A DNA stretch of 64,000 nucleotides. Source: Hymenobacter gelipurpurascens (GTDB lineage: Bacteria; Bacteroidota; Bacteroidia; Cytophagales; Hymenobacteraceae). Positions 8,092 to 16,621 of this stretch are shown piece by piece. Under the pieces are notes generated by a model, which was not told the origin of the DNA, searched no databases, and saw only the letters and a program-made list of their open reading frames with translations. The DNA lies in contig NZ_FYEW01000002.1 of the NCBI RefSeq assembly GCF_900187375.1, forward strand, positions 558,001-622,000, written 5' to 3'. Made by a program: the position numbers and the translations under genes. Each line of letters opens with the position of its first letter. Position 1 is the first letter of the stretch.

Positions 8092-9282
8092 TTATTCGCT
8101 AAATGTATTTTCGAGCAGCTTCTCCTGACGCAGATAGACGATTTTGAAATTCTTGTCGAAACGTATCCTTACCAGCGCCCTTGTCTGCTGACGCTTCTGC
8201 AGCGACTGTCGCAAGGCCCGGCTTTTCTCGGTGTACGTTACCACGCGCGAACCATCACTCACGGGCGCACTCACTTTCAGCGTGCCCGGTTCGATCTGGC
8301 TTTCGGCTTCCAAAAACTCCGGAAAGTGCGACCTGGTCAGCTCGTCGTTGATGGCGGCCGGCGTAGTATTCTGCATGGTATAAAACCGCTCAACCTGAGG
8401 CGCAAAAAAGGTGGCAGCCGCAAATGGAGCGGTTTTCAGATCCTCGTAGTAAGCATTCAGAATGCCTAGCACACGCGTCTGAGCCGCTTCCTCGGTAGCT
8501 GGATTGGGTACGGCAGGTTCCGTAGCGGCAGGAGTAGGTGCAGGCGCAGGAGTAGCGGATTCCACCACCGAATCGGGAGAGGAGGGAGTGGGCGGCACCA
8601 CGGGAGCTACCCGTATGGTTTCGGGGGCGGCGGCAGGTGGCAGGTCAATCTGTTCCGCTTGTGGGCCGGTTTCGGGCTTCGAGGTGAGCGTATCGGCGGC
8701 CGTCAGGGTGGTGCTGGTGAGGCGTTCTGATTCGCGGTTGCCGAGCATCAGGTAGGCCACTATCGCCAGCAAAGCCAAAATCCCCCCCACTATCAAGACC
8801 GTAGCGAGCGGACTACGGGCCGGCGCGGTGTAGGGCGCGGCCGGCATTTCTTCTTCATAAAGCTCTTCTACCGGAGCGTAGGCCACTTGCTCCTGCTCCG
8901 TAGGCGAGGCGCCGGGGCGACCAACTTCGATGGGATGCGAATACCCTGGCGCAATGGGGGCAGGCGGCGTTTCAGGCGCGGGAGAAGTGAACTGGTGTGT
9001 TACTGGAGGCAGCAGAGGCTCCTCGACAGGTCCGCTTGTAACGGTAGGCTCCGTGAACGAAACAGGTGGCCTAGCGGGCGTTTGATCCGATAAAATGGTC
9101 TGCGTGGGAAGCGTTTCTTCGGCTTTCGGCTGTGCCGGAGCAGGCACCTCGGGGGTCCCGGGGGTTTCGCTGAAAAGTAGCTTTTGCTTTAGCGTGGCAA
9201 ATTCCTGCGGGGTAATGGTACCGGCATCCAGCCACTCTTTCAGCTGGCGCAGGGTATCGAGGGGAGAAGGATCTTTATCCAT
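8092..9282 (-). CDS. Membrane protein with N-terminal SHOCT-like domain
   Basis: Uncharacterised 396-residue protein. Residues 8-36 resemble the SHOCT short domain (LRQLKEWLDAGTITPQEF, then KQKLL), which normally sits at a C-terminus. A Pro/Glu/Thr-rich linker follows, then one transmembrane helix (159-180), a second Pro/Ala/Thr-rich linker, and a predicted extracytoplasmic domain of about 130 residues at the C-terminus. The frame is open 36 codons further upstream, but the ATG at 9282 starts exactly at the SHOCT helix. The next gene starts 25 bp upstream on the same strand, so they probably form a unit. Function unknown. Confidence 0.75.
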   Translation of the reverse strand: MDKDPSPLDTLRQLKEWLDAGTITPQEFATLKQKLLFSETPGTPEVPAPAQPKAEETLPTQTILSDQTPARPPVSFTEPTVTSGPVEEPLLPPVTHQFTSPAPETPPAPIAPGYSHPIEVGRPGASPTEQEQVAYAPVEELYEEEMPAAPYTAPARSPLATVLIVGGILALLAIVAYLMLGNRESERLTSTTLTAADTLTSKPETGPQAEQIDLPPAAAPETIRVAPVVPPTPSSPDSVVESATPAPAPTPAATEPAVPNPATEEAAQTRVLGILNAYYEDLKTAPFAAATFFAPQVERFYTMQNTTPAAINDELTRSHFPEFLEAESQIEPGTLKVSAPVSDGSRVVTYTEKSRALRQSLQKRQQTRALVRIRFDKNFKIVYLRQEKLLENTFSE

Positions 9283-9307
9283 GGGAGAAAACAGGCAGCG
9301 GCAGGAG

Positions 9308-10036
9308 TTATTTGCGGTCGAGGTTGGTGAGGCGGGCGCGGCGGCGCTCCACCTGCGCTTTACGCAATTCCAGCAGGCGCGCGTTGTCAATGAGCTTTAC
9401 GGAGTCTTCGGCCTGCTTGAGCTTATTGTCGGCGTTTTGCTTTTTGAGCTGCTCAATTTTCTCCAGATTATTCTGCGTGTTGTTGGCCAGCGAGGCCCTC
9501 TCCTTCTCCAACTTATCCTTTTCCTTTTCCGATTCCTTGAACTGTTTTTCCGCTTCCTCAATCTGCTCCCGATACGATTTTACGCGGGCAGCAGCAGCAA
9601 AGCTCTGCGTAATGTTGCGCAGGGAGCTAAACTCCGAAGGCGTGCCACCGGCCGACAGGAAAGAATCGGGGCCGAGGGCTGCCCACACCGATAGCTCCGC
9701 CACGGAATCAGAAGGCGCCGTAACGGTAGAATACAGGTCAATCAGCTTGCCCGAAACGCTCGACATGGGTGCCTGCTTGGCCACCAGCACATCCTTTTTG
9801 CCCACGCCTAACACGCCGGAGCCTTTCAGCCGGATGTTGTAGGTGTCCTTGAGCCAGGTCTGCCAGTAGTCGCGCGTCCATTGAGCCGTGCCGTCTATCT
9901 GCACCTTCACGGCATCGCGCTCTTTGCGCTCGTAATTGACGCTGCTGGTCCGCACTTCATAAAGCTGCGCCTGCACAGCAGACGTGGAAAGCAACAGGCC
10001 TAGCAAGGAGAATAAGCGCGTAGTAAACCGTTTCAT
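9308..10036 (-). CDS. Exported coiled-coil protein, unknown function
   Basis: Secreted or periplasmic protein of 242 residues. MKRF plus a hydrophobic core ending at 'SAVQAQ' is a signal peptide. The middle (about 25-130) looks globular. From about 145 to the end the sequence is a long Glu/Lys-rich coiled coil (EEAEKQFKESEKEKDKLEKE and onwards). A second in-frame ATG two codons upstream (10042) is an equally possible start. The gene overlaps nothing and lies 25 bp before the SHOCT-like gene. I do not recognise the family. Confidence 0.7.
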   Translation of the reverse strand: MKRFTTRLFSLLGLLLSTSAVQAQLYEVRTSSVNYERKERDAVKVQIDGTAQWTRDYWQTWLKDTYNIRLKGSGVLGVGKKDVLVAKQAPMSSVSGKLIDLYSTVTAPSDSVAELSVWAALGPDSFLSAGGTPSEFSSLRNITQSFAAAARVKSYREQIEEAEKQFKESEKEKDKLEKERASLANNTQNNLEKIEQLKKQNADNKLKQAEDSVKLIDNARLLELRKAQVERRRARLTNLDRK

Positions 10037-10078
10037 GGGCATAAAATCAGGAGTGAGAGAAAGGCCATTAAGCGGCCA

Positions 10079-10324
10079 TCAGATACCGTGCCGGTCGAAG
10101 GCGGCCTGCAAATCCTGCTGCATGGCGGCAAAGCGCCGTACGGCCGCCTGCACAAACTCATCGTCGAGGAGCAGATGGATATCCTCCTCGCCGGTCAGGT
10201 CCAGCTCGCTCACCTTGTAGGTTTGCTCCAGCGGGCCTTTTTCCAGCTTGATGAGGTACTTCCCGTTCCAAGAGAAAAGCGTGATTTTGGCGTCGGGGTG
10301 CGGAATGATAGCAAGTTGGCGCAT
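10079..10324 (-). CDS. Small conserved-looking hypothetical protein
   Basis: An 81-residue soluble protein starting at ATG 10324 (MRQLAIIPHPDAKITLFSWN). The frame is open a further 30 codons upstream, but that part contains a promoter-like TATCTTCG and reads as non-coding. The N-terminal half forms predicted beta strands ending in 'KYLIKLEKGPLEQTYKVSEL', and the C-terminal half is helical. It lies 36 bp upstream of the coiled-coil gene on the same strand, so it may head a three-gene unit reaching 8092. Function unknown. Confidence 0.65.
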   Translation of the reverse strand: MRQLAIIPHPDAKITLFSWNGKYLIKLEKGPLEQTYKVSELDLTGEEDIHLLLDDEFVQAAVRRFAAMQQDLQAAFDRHGI

Positions 10325-10473
10325 AGCAGGCGGCAGGTAGAATGACGGCGCGAAGATAGGCAGTGGCCGCCCAACCGTAGGCGCAAGCTCGTCATAACAC
10401 CTTGCCACCACCATCGTACAGAGTATACCTCTCTCCTATCCGTTGTTTCACCTCTTTTCCTTCCCTTTCACTT

Positions 10474-10659
10474 ATGCCACAAGGAGATAAATCGGCCTAT
10501 ACCGACAAGCAGAAACGGCAGGCTGAACACATTGAAGAAAGCTACGAGAAGCGCGGCGTTCCGGAAGAAGAAGCCGAAAAGCGCGCCTGGGCCACCGTTA
10601 ATAAAACCGATGGCGGCGGCAAGAAAAGCGGCTCCGGCCGTAAGAAAGCCGATAAGTAA
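10474..10659 (+). CDS. Small charged protein of the 'plasmid stabilization'-annotated family
   Basis: A 61-residue, highly charged protein starting at ATG 10474. The sequence 'GDKSAYTDKQKRQAEHIEES' followed by 'YEKRGVPEEEAEKRAWATVNK' and a Gly/Lys tail matches a widespread short protein often labelled plasmid stabilization protein on thin evidence. Two helices are expected, followed by a flexible basic tail that could contact nucleic acid. It is monocistronic, divergent from 10324, and ends at a strong terminator. I would not infer plasmid maintenance from the name. Confidence 0.8.
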   Translation: MPQGDKSAYTDKQKRQAEHIEESYEKRGVPEEEAEKRAWATVNKTDGGGKKSGSGRKKADK

Positions 10660-10675
10660 GTAGTGTATTACACGC

Positions 10676-10716
10676 AAAAAAGCGGCTACCTCCTTGTAAG
10701 AGGCAGCCGCTTTTTT
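10676..10716. terminator. Bidirectional terminator
   Basis: Seventeen-bp stem with one mismatch (10676-10692 with 10700-10716), A6 on one flank and T6 on the other. It lies between the convergent small charged protein and the YeiH-family gene. Confidence 0.9.
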
Positions 10717-10737
10717 ATGTTTTGGAGTGGCCTAGGC

Positions 10738-11763
10738 CTATACCGTGTGCAGAATTACATAGAGCGACACCACCGATATAACAAGCCAAAGCAGCGTACC
10801 CAGCACAAACGGCTTCGGGCCGACTGCTTTGATAGCCTTTGCCGAGAGCCCTGCACCAATAAAAAACAAGGTAACCGTGAGGCCCAGCTTTGCCAGATAT
10901 ACCACAGCGGGGCCGGCAACATGCACGGCGGGCACATACGTATTCAGGAGCATTGCCCCGATGAAGCCCAGAATGAAGTAGGGAACCTTCACCTTCACAT
11001 CCTTCTGCTTGAACACCACGGCCGTACCCAGCGCAACGGGAATGATCCAGAGGGCGCGGGCCAGCTTCACGGTGGTAGCTACCTGCAGGGCCTGGTCGCC
11101 GTAGGCAGCGGCGGCCCCTACCACAGAGCTGGTATCATGGATGGCAATGGCGCACCAGAGGCCGAACTGGTTCTGGGTCATGCTGAGCAGGTGGCCTAGC
11201 GGCGGAAAAGCGAACAGCGCAATAGCGTTGAGGATGAACACGGTACCCAGCGCTACGGACAGCTCTTCTTCCTTAGCCCGCAGCACCGGCCCCACGGCCG
11301 CAATAGCGCTGCCGCCACAGATAGCGGTGCCGCAGGAAATCAGGTGCGTCACGTGCCGGCCCAGGCCCAGCCAACGCCCGGCAAAGAACCCTAATACCAG
11401 CGTTCCGGTGATAGAAGCTACGGTGAACAATACCCCTTCGCGGCCCGCCTGCACGGCGGCGTGGGCATTCATCCCGAAGCCTAGGCCTATCACGGAGTAT
11501 TGCAGCAGCTTGGCGGTGAGGGCGCGGGTTTGGGTGAGGAAGGGGTTGCCAACGGTTTGGGCCAGCACTAGGCCTAGTGCCAGCGCTACTGGCGGTGAGG
11601 CCCAGGGCGTGAGGCAAAACACCAGAAAAACCCCAAACAACACCTGCCGCCCCGTAATGGAGTGGCCTAGTACGCGGTGAGGTTGTTCGAGGTGCTGACT
11701 GAAGTGGGTGAGCAGGTGGCCGGGCTTGGCCGCTTCGGGCGGACGTTGTAAGGAGGTTTTCAT
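10738..11763 (-). CDS. YeiH-family (UPF0324) putative sulfate exporter
   Basis: Inner-membrane protein of 341 residues with about ten hydrophobic helices. The family hallmark 'SCGTAICGGSAIAAVGP' lies near the middle, followed by 'AIHDTSSVVGAA'. YeiH proteins are placed in the putative sulfate exporter family; the transported compound here is inferred, not shown. A LysR regulator lies 83 bp upstream on the same strand, the usual arrangement for this family. The gene is preceded by a TACCTTTG box (11785-11792). Its stop is TAG inside a doubled TAGGCCTAGGCC motif. The N-terminal 25 residues are a soluble extension. Confidence 0.88.
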   Translation of the reverse strand: MKTSLQRPPEAAKPGHLLTHFSQHLEQPHRVLGHSITGRQVLFGVFLVFCLTPWASPPVALALGLVLAQTVGNPFLTQTRALTAKLLQYSVIGLGFGMNAHAAVQAGREGVLFTVASITGTLVLGFFAGRWLGLGRHVTHLISCGTAICGGSAIAAVGPVLRAKEEELSVALGTVFILNAIALFAFPPLGHLLSMTQNQFGLWCAIAIHDTSSVVGAAAAYGDQALQVATTVKLARALWIIPVALGTAVVFKQKDVKVKVPYFILGFIGAMLLNTYVPAVHVAGPAVVYLAKLGLTVTLFFIGAGLSAKAIKAVGPKPFVLGTLLWLVISVVSLYVILHTV

Positions 11764-11784
11764 GGGGCGGGTGGTACTCTACCC

Positions 11785-11830
11785 CAAAGGTACGCCACTC
11801 CCTGCCCTACGGATAACCAATAATTGTTAT
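11785..11830 (-). promoter_or_regulatory. yeiH promoter with possible LysR operator
   Basis: On the minus strand TACCTTTG (11785-11792) is an exact -7 box 21 nt before the start codon. Upstream, ATAAC-N8-GTTAT (11813-11830) pairs at seven of nine symmetric positions and has the size of a LysR-type T-N11-A site. It is AT-rich against a GC-rich background, and it sits where a LysR activator would bind. Confidence 0.5.
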
Positions 11831-11846
11831 CCCTTATTACTATAAG

Positions 11847-12758
11847 TTATACTGAATGAGGAGTGTTACCGCCACTATGCTGGTGAGCGTAAGCCAGAAA
11901 ACGAGTAGCTGCAGCCGAAAGAGGCTGCCCTTGCACCCACACGGCCTCGAACTGCCGGGCCAGTTGCAGCTCTGGCACCTCTACAATTTCCAGCTCGCCG
12001 GCGGCCAGCTCTTTCACCAGCGCCCTCCTCGACACAAACCCCAGACAGGCTGGCGCCGCCGCCAGATACAGCTTGATAGCTTCGGTACTGTCAAAGTAAA
12101 AGGCCACTGTTAATTCTGATACTTTCAGCTGATGTGCTTTCAAGGCATACTCCAGCACCTCCAGGGTGCCGGAACCACGTTCTCGCAGCACCAGGGGGTG
12201 CCGGGCTACTTCGGCCACCGTCAGGTGCGGTGGCGAGGCGGTATCTGGGCGTCGTACTGCCACCAGCTCATCCTCCTGCAACAGCTCATAATGCAGGTCG
12301 CGGCTTTTGCTGCGCCCTTCCACGAAGGCCAGGTCCAGGTGGCCTTGCAGGAGTGCCTCGGCAATCTGCTCGGAGTTGCCATTGAGCAGCGTCAGCTCTA
12401 TGTGAGGGTAGCGCGCCTGGAAGCCGGGTAGCAGCGGCGGCAGCACGTATTGGGTGAGCGTGGTGCTGGCGCCGAGGCGCAGCCGCCCGCGGGCGGCCCC
12501 GTGAAGTGCATACAGCTGCTCCGTAAGCTGCTGGTGCAGGTTCTCCACTTCATCGGCGTGCAGCAGCAGTAGCTTACCTGCTTCGGTGAGGCTGATGCGG
12601 TTACCGCGCCGCTCAAACAGGCGCTGGGCGTAGCTGCGCTCCAGCTCCCGGATGTGCTTGGTAATAGCCGGTTGGGTGATGAACAGCTCCTGGGCAGCCT
12701 TGGTAAAGCTGAGGTGGCGGGCTACCGACTGAAAAACACGCAGACGAAAATCGGGCAT
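11847..12758 (-). CDS. LysR-family transcriptional regulator
   Basis: LysR regulator of 303 residues. The N-terminal winged helix-turn-helix (about 2-60) has 'RVFQSVARHLSFTKAAQELF' and 'QPAITKHIRELE', and residues 90-290 form the periplasmic-binding-like effector domain. The sequence resembles the CysL/YeiE subgroup that accompanies YeiH transporters. A divalent sulfur compound such as sulfite as effector is inference. It is followed 83 bp later by the transporter gene, with a palindromic operator candidate between. A TACCTTG box 5 nt before its own ATG suggests a very short leader. Confidence 0.9.
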   Translation of the reverse strand: MPDFRLRVFQSVARHLSFTKAAQELFITQPAITKHIRELERSYAQRLFERRGNRISLTEAGKLLLLHADEVENLHQQLTEQLYALHGAARGRLRLGASTTLTQYVLPPLLPGFQARYPHIELTLLNGNSEQIAEALLQGHLDLAFVEGRSKSRDLHYELLQEDELVAVRRPDTASPPHLTVAEVARHPLVLRERGSGTLEVLEYALKAHQLKVSELTVAFYFDSTEAIKLYLAAAPACLGFVSRRALVKELAAGELEIVEVPELQLARQFEAVWVQGQPLSAAATRFLAYAHQHSGGNTPHSV

Positions 12759-13006
12759 GAGCGCAAGGTACGCGGCTGTTTGACGCCAGGAAATAGTTAG
12801 CCAGTAACCCTAGTCCGCCATCCTGACGCAGGAAGGACCTTTTCACGCATGAGCGAGTGGTTGCTAGGCCAGTGGTTAGCTTCCAGCGAGATGCTTCGAC
12901 AGGCTCAGCATGACATTCTTTTTACCAACTGTTCACTTAGGCTAATACATTTCCTGCTAGGCCACTTCTGGCTAACTTGCTCCTTTCTATTCCCAGCCTA
13001 CTCCCG
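12759..13006. other. Intergenic region with REP fragment and two heptamers
   Basis: A 248-bp divergent gap between the LysR gene and the S9 peptidase. It holds one arm of repeat family A (12888-12914, GAGATGCTTCGACAGGCTCA at its start), two TAGGCCA heptamers (about 12864 and 12957), and TAACTTGC (12973-12980), a weak -7 box for the peptidase. No coding potential on either strand. Confidence 0.6.
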
Positions 13007-15061
13007 ATGAAAAAAACCTTCCTGACCGCGCTGGCTTTCCTGCCGCTGGCCGCTTCAGCCCAACAAACCACTTATACACCCGAGCTGCTCATGAAACTGG
13101 GCCGGCTGGGTGAGATGCAGGTGTCGCCGGACCGCAAGCAGGTGGCCTACACCATCACGCGCTACAACCTGAGCGAGAATAAAGGCAACACCGATATCTG
13201 GGTAGTGCCCGTGGCGGGCGGCGCGGCGAAGCAGCTAACTAACACGTCTGGTTCCGAAAGCACCATCAACTGGCGGCCCGATGGCAAGCTCACGTTCCTT
13301 TCTGGGGAAGGCGGCTCCGACCAGCTCTATGTGATGAATGCCGACGGCTCGGGTAAGCAGAAGCTCAGCGAGTTTCCCGAAGAAGGTCTCAGCAACCTCA
13401 AATATGCTCCCACCGGCAAGTTCATTCTGTACACGCAGGACGTTAAAACCGGCAAATCGGTGCAAGACTGGTACCCGGATCTGCCGAAGGCCGACGCCAA
13501 GCTCATCGACGACCTGAACTACCGCCACTGGAATGCGTGGGATGATTTCAAATCGACGCACGTATTCTTCCAGCCCATTGGCGAAGATGGCAAGCCCACC
13601 GGCTACGGTAAGGACGTGATGCCCGGCGAGAAGTTCGACGCTCCACTGGCGCCGCTGGGCGGCTCGGAGCAGCTGGCGTTTTCGCCGGATGGCTACCGAC
13701 TGGCCTACACCTCGCGCAAGCTCTATGGCAAGGCCGAGGCCGAAAGCACCAACTCCGATATCTACCTCTACGACATCCGGGAGGGCAAAACCCAGAACCT
13801 GAGCGAAGGCCTTGGCGGCTACGACATTGAGCCCAGCTTCTCGCCAGACGGCTCCCAAGTAGCCTGGCTAAGCATGGCCACACCGGGTTTTGAGTCGGAC
13901 CGCAACGGCATTGTGGTATATGACTTCAAGACCAAGAAGCGCGAGGACATCACGAAAGGCTCGGAGCAGGCCGCCGGCAACATCCGCTGGAGCCAAGATG
14001 GCAAAACCATATACTTCGTGAGCGTGCTGGAAGGCACTGAGCAGCTGTTTTCTATCCCGAGCAAAGGCGGCAAGATTAAGCAATTGACCAAGGGCGCCCA
14101 GAACTACAACAGCTTCGAGCTGGCTGGCAATAACGTAGCTATTGCTAACAAAACCACCCAGGCCACGCCCGCCGACCTCGTGCGCATCGACCTGAAAACG
14201 GGCCGCGAAACCACCCTAACCAGCATCAATCAGCAGGAGCTGACGGGCGTGAAAACCGGCAAATCGGAAGCCCGGTGGGTAAAGACGACCGATGGCAAGC
14301 AGATGCAGGTGTACGTGATTTATCCGCCCGATTTCGATGCCAGCAAGAAGTACCCGACGCTGCTTTACTGCCAGGGCGGCCCACAAAGCCCCGTTACACA
14401 AAGCTGGAGCTACCGCTGGAATTTCCAGCTGCTGGCGGCCAACGGCTACATTGTGGTGGCCCCCAACCGCCGTGGCCTACCAGGCTTCGGAACTGAGTGG
14501 AACAACAGCATCTCCGGCGATTGGGGTGGCCAGCCCATTCAAGACTACCTCTCCGCCATTGATGCCGTGAGCCAGGAGCCCTACGTGGATAAGGACCGCC
14601 GCGGCTGCGTGGGCGCTAGCTACGGCGGCTACTCCGTGTATCAGTTGGCGGGCAAGCATGAGGGTCGCTTCAAGACCTTTATTGCGCATGCCGGCCTCTA
14701 CAACCTCACCAGTTGGTACCCCAGCACCGAGGAAATGTTCTTCGCCAAGCATGACATGGGCGGCGCACCTTGGGACAACCCGCTCCCCAAAAGCTACACC
14801 GATTTCAACCCGCAGTTGTTCGCCAAAAACTGGGATACGCCAATTCTGGTGATACATGGCGGCAAGGATTTCCGGGTGCCGGAAGGCCAGGGAATGGAAG
14901 CCTTCGGCACGGCGCAGCTGCGCGGCATACCGAGCCGCTTCCTGTACTTCCCCAACGAAGGCCACTGGATTTCAAAGCCGCAGAATGCGATGCTCTGGAA
15001 CCGAGTGTTCTTTGACTGGCTCGCTCGCGCGCTGAAGCCTGATGTCCAGGCGGCCAAATAG
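13007..15061 (+). CDS. S9-family (prolyl oligopeptidase) secreted peptidase
   Basis: Serine peptidase of 684 residues with a signal peptide (MKKTFLTALAFLPLAASAQQ). The first 390 residues contain WD40/TolB-like beta-propeller repeats ('FSPDG', 'WSPDG'-type strands), and the C-terminal catalytic domain is an alpha/beta-hydrolase. The catalytic serine is S538 (GASYGG), with D621 in 'GGKDFRVP' and H653 in 'EGHW'. Family members cleave short peptides, often dipeptides from the N-terminus, in the periplasm. A TTG ten codons upstream keeps the frame open but lies next to a -7-like box, so ATG 13007 is preferred. Monocistronic. Confidence 0.93.
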   Translation: MKKTFLTALAFLPLAASAQQTTYTPELLMKLGRLGEMQVSPDRKQVAYTITRYNLSENKGNTDIWVVPVAGGAAKQLTNTSGSESTINWRPDGKLTFLSGEGGSDQLYVMNADGSGKQKLSEFPEEGLSNLKYAPTGKFILYTQDVKTGKSVQDWYPDLPKADAKLIDDLNYRHWNAWDDFKSTHVFFQPIGEDGKPTGYGKDVMPGEKFDAPLAPLGGSEQLAFSPDGYRLAYTSRKLYGKAEAESTNSDIYLYDIREGKTQNLSEGLGGYDIEPSFSPDGSQVAWLSMATPGFESDRNGIVVYDFKTKKREDITKGSEQAAGNIRWSQDGKTIYFVSVLEGTEQLFSIPSKGGKIKQLTKGAQNYNSFELAGNNVAIANKTTQATPADLVRIDLKTGRETTLTSINQQELTGVKTGKSEARWVKTTDGKQMQVYVIYPPDFDASKKYPTLLYCQGGPQSPVTQSWSYRWNFQLLAANGYIVVAPNRRGLPGFGTEWNNSISGDWGGQPIQDYLSAIDAVSQEPYVDKDRRGCVGASYGGYSVYQLAGKHEGRFKTFIAHAGLYNLTSWYPSTEEMFFAKHDMGGAPWDNPLPKSYTDFNPQLFAKNWDTPILVIHGGKDFRVPEGQGMEAFGTAQLRGIPSRFLYFPNEGHWISKPQNAMLWNRVFFDWLARALKPDVQAAK

Positions 15062-15074
15062 TTATTGCTACAGT

Positions 15075-15116
15075 AAGTAAGAGGTCCTTCTGTTCTATCA
15101 GAAGGACCTCTTACTT
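15075..15116. terminator. Hairpin after the S9 peptidase
   Basis: An 18-bp perfect stem (15075-15092 with 15099-15116) with a 6-nt loop, 13 bp after the stop codon. There is no T-run, so it may protect the 3' end or act with another factor rather than being a classic terminator. Confidence 0.65.
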
Positions 15117-15193
15117 AGTACTTAGCCAAAAAGACTGAATACTACCTTTATAGGCAGTGCTATAGTATCATCTGATTAACTCCTTCCTTTTCG

Positions 15194-16402
15194 ATGCATT
15201 TCTTATTCCGACTGACCAGCCTCATTGGCCTGTGTTTACTCACGAGTTATACCCAAGCCCAAACCTCTGCTCCCGACACTAAGCGCACGGTTACTATGTC
15301 GGCTCAGATACAGATGTCTCTGTCGGCATACGTTCCGGGCACCGATCTACGCCTGAACCAGCAAGACTCTCTGGCTCGTCTGGCCTACGCAAAGAATAAA
15401 ATACGTAGCGCAACGAAGGTCAGGGTTGTTGACAAATCAGGTGAAATTGATACGGTGGATTACGCCGAGTTCGACCACCAAGGAAACAGAACGCTCCTTT
15501 ACAATCCAGATTTTAAGGCCCGTACTGTTCGGCGCTTCGACAAGCTCAGCCGGCTACTTGAAAGCATTCAACAGCCAACGCCATCGTATCCTTATCTAAT
15601 GCGGGAAGTCCTGGACCCGGATAAAGGGCTGTACACGTCTTTCCGGCAGCCAGAAGGCTCCCCGGATGTGCCTCTTCTAACGGTGACCCAACAGCGGCAC
15701 GGCGATACGCTCAGTAGTCTGGCGATATTGCATCAGCCAGTTCCTCAGCAGGGCTACACGCTAACTCAGGTAACATGCCGCCGCTATTCTGTAGGCCGAG
15801 ATACTATCCGACAGGACCATTTTGGGTACGATGAGTTCCATAAGCCCCAGGCCTATCAAAGCACATATACCATTCGTCGGAATGGGAATGCTATTGAAAG
15901 CGGCGTGGTGTCATTTCAGAAACCGCTGCAGGCACTTTTAGATACTTCTGCCAGAGCACGCCGGTGGCGTAGCCAAGGCATGTCGGATGCTGCCATCCTA
16001 TTAAGCTTAGGCAGTAAGATACGGGATATTTACCTGGCCACTAGTCATTCACTATTTGATAAAAACGGTTGGTTGCTACATTCTGAAATGAGTGTTCCAG
16101 CAGAATTATCAAGGAAATCAGGCACCCAAGAGACAGAGAAGGGTTCTATGACTCTTTCAGCATCTCAATCCAGTCAGGTATCATACCGATACGACGCCCG
16201 AGGCAATGTTATTCGGGAAGAACGTACGGCAGTTTTCCCATCTCTCTCCAGCGAGAACAAGCAGACTGTTGATACTTGGGTAACCGTAAAAGACAATGTT
16301 TATTCCTCAAAAGGCTTGCTCCTGAATGAAACCTCTAGTTTCCAAATTAATTCTAAGCACATTAGAACCACTCGTTACGAGCACCATTACACACGTTTTT
16401 AA
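15194..16402 (+). CDS. Exported protein of unknown function
   Basis: A 402-residue protein with a signal peptide (MHFLFRLTSLIGLCLLTSYTQA). No recognised domain. One 'YRYDARGNVIREERT' stretch near 330-345 resembles a single YD repeat of RHS/YD proteins, and similar 'YDEFHKPQAYQSTY' and 'FDHQGNRTLLY' segments suggest a few degenerate copies of the same fold. Codon use is less GC-biased than in the neighbours. A TACCTTTA box (15143-15150) lies about 44 nt upstream of the ATG. It may be a recent acquisition; no mobile element is visible. Confidence 0.7.
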   Translation: MHFLFRLTSLIGLCLLTSYTQAQTSAPDTKRTVTMSAQIQMSLSAYVPGTDLRLNQQDSLARLAYAKNKIRSATKVRVVDKSGEIDTVDYAEFDHQGNRTLLYNPDFKARTVRRFDKLSRLLESIQQPTPSYPYLMREVLDPDKGLYTSFRQPEGSPDVPLLTVTQQRHGDTLSSLAILHQPVPQQGYTLTQVTCRRYSVGRDTIRQDHFGYDEFHKPQAYQSTYTIRRNGNAIESGVVSFQKPLQALLDTSARARRWRSQGMSDAAILLSLGSKIRDIYLATSHSLFDKNGWLLHSEMSVPAELSRKSGTQETEKGSMTLSASQSSQVSYRYDARGNVIREERTAVFPSLSSENKQTVDTWVTVKDNVYSSKGLLLNETSSFQINSKHIRTTRYEHHYTRF

Positions 16403-16507
16403 TGCCGTGAGCTTTTAGCATAGCTCACACTAACTTTTACTACTAGGGCTTGAGCAGAATTCTCACGTAAAGCATACTGCGAATCAGGAAATTTTCCCTT
16501 TACCAGT

Positions 16508-16560
16508 TTCCCCGGTACCCCGGCTGTTTCCTACAGTCGAGGTACCGGGGAATGTATTTT
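16508..16560 (+). terminator. Hairpin terminator after the unknown exported protein
   Basis: Stem TTCCCCGGTACC (16508-16519) pairs perfectly with 16541-16552. A further short CTGT/ACAG stem extends inside, and TGTATTTTTA follows. It lies 105 bp after the stop codon. Confidence 0.65.
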
Positions 16561-16621
16561 TATAACTATATGAAATTGTATTTATTTAGCAGAGCAACGC
16601 CCTCAATTTACACACCTGTCT

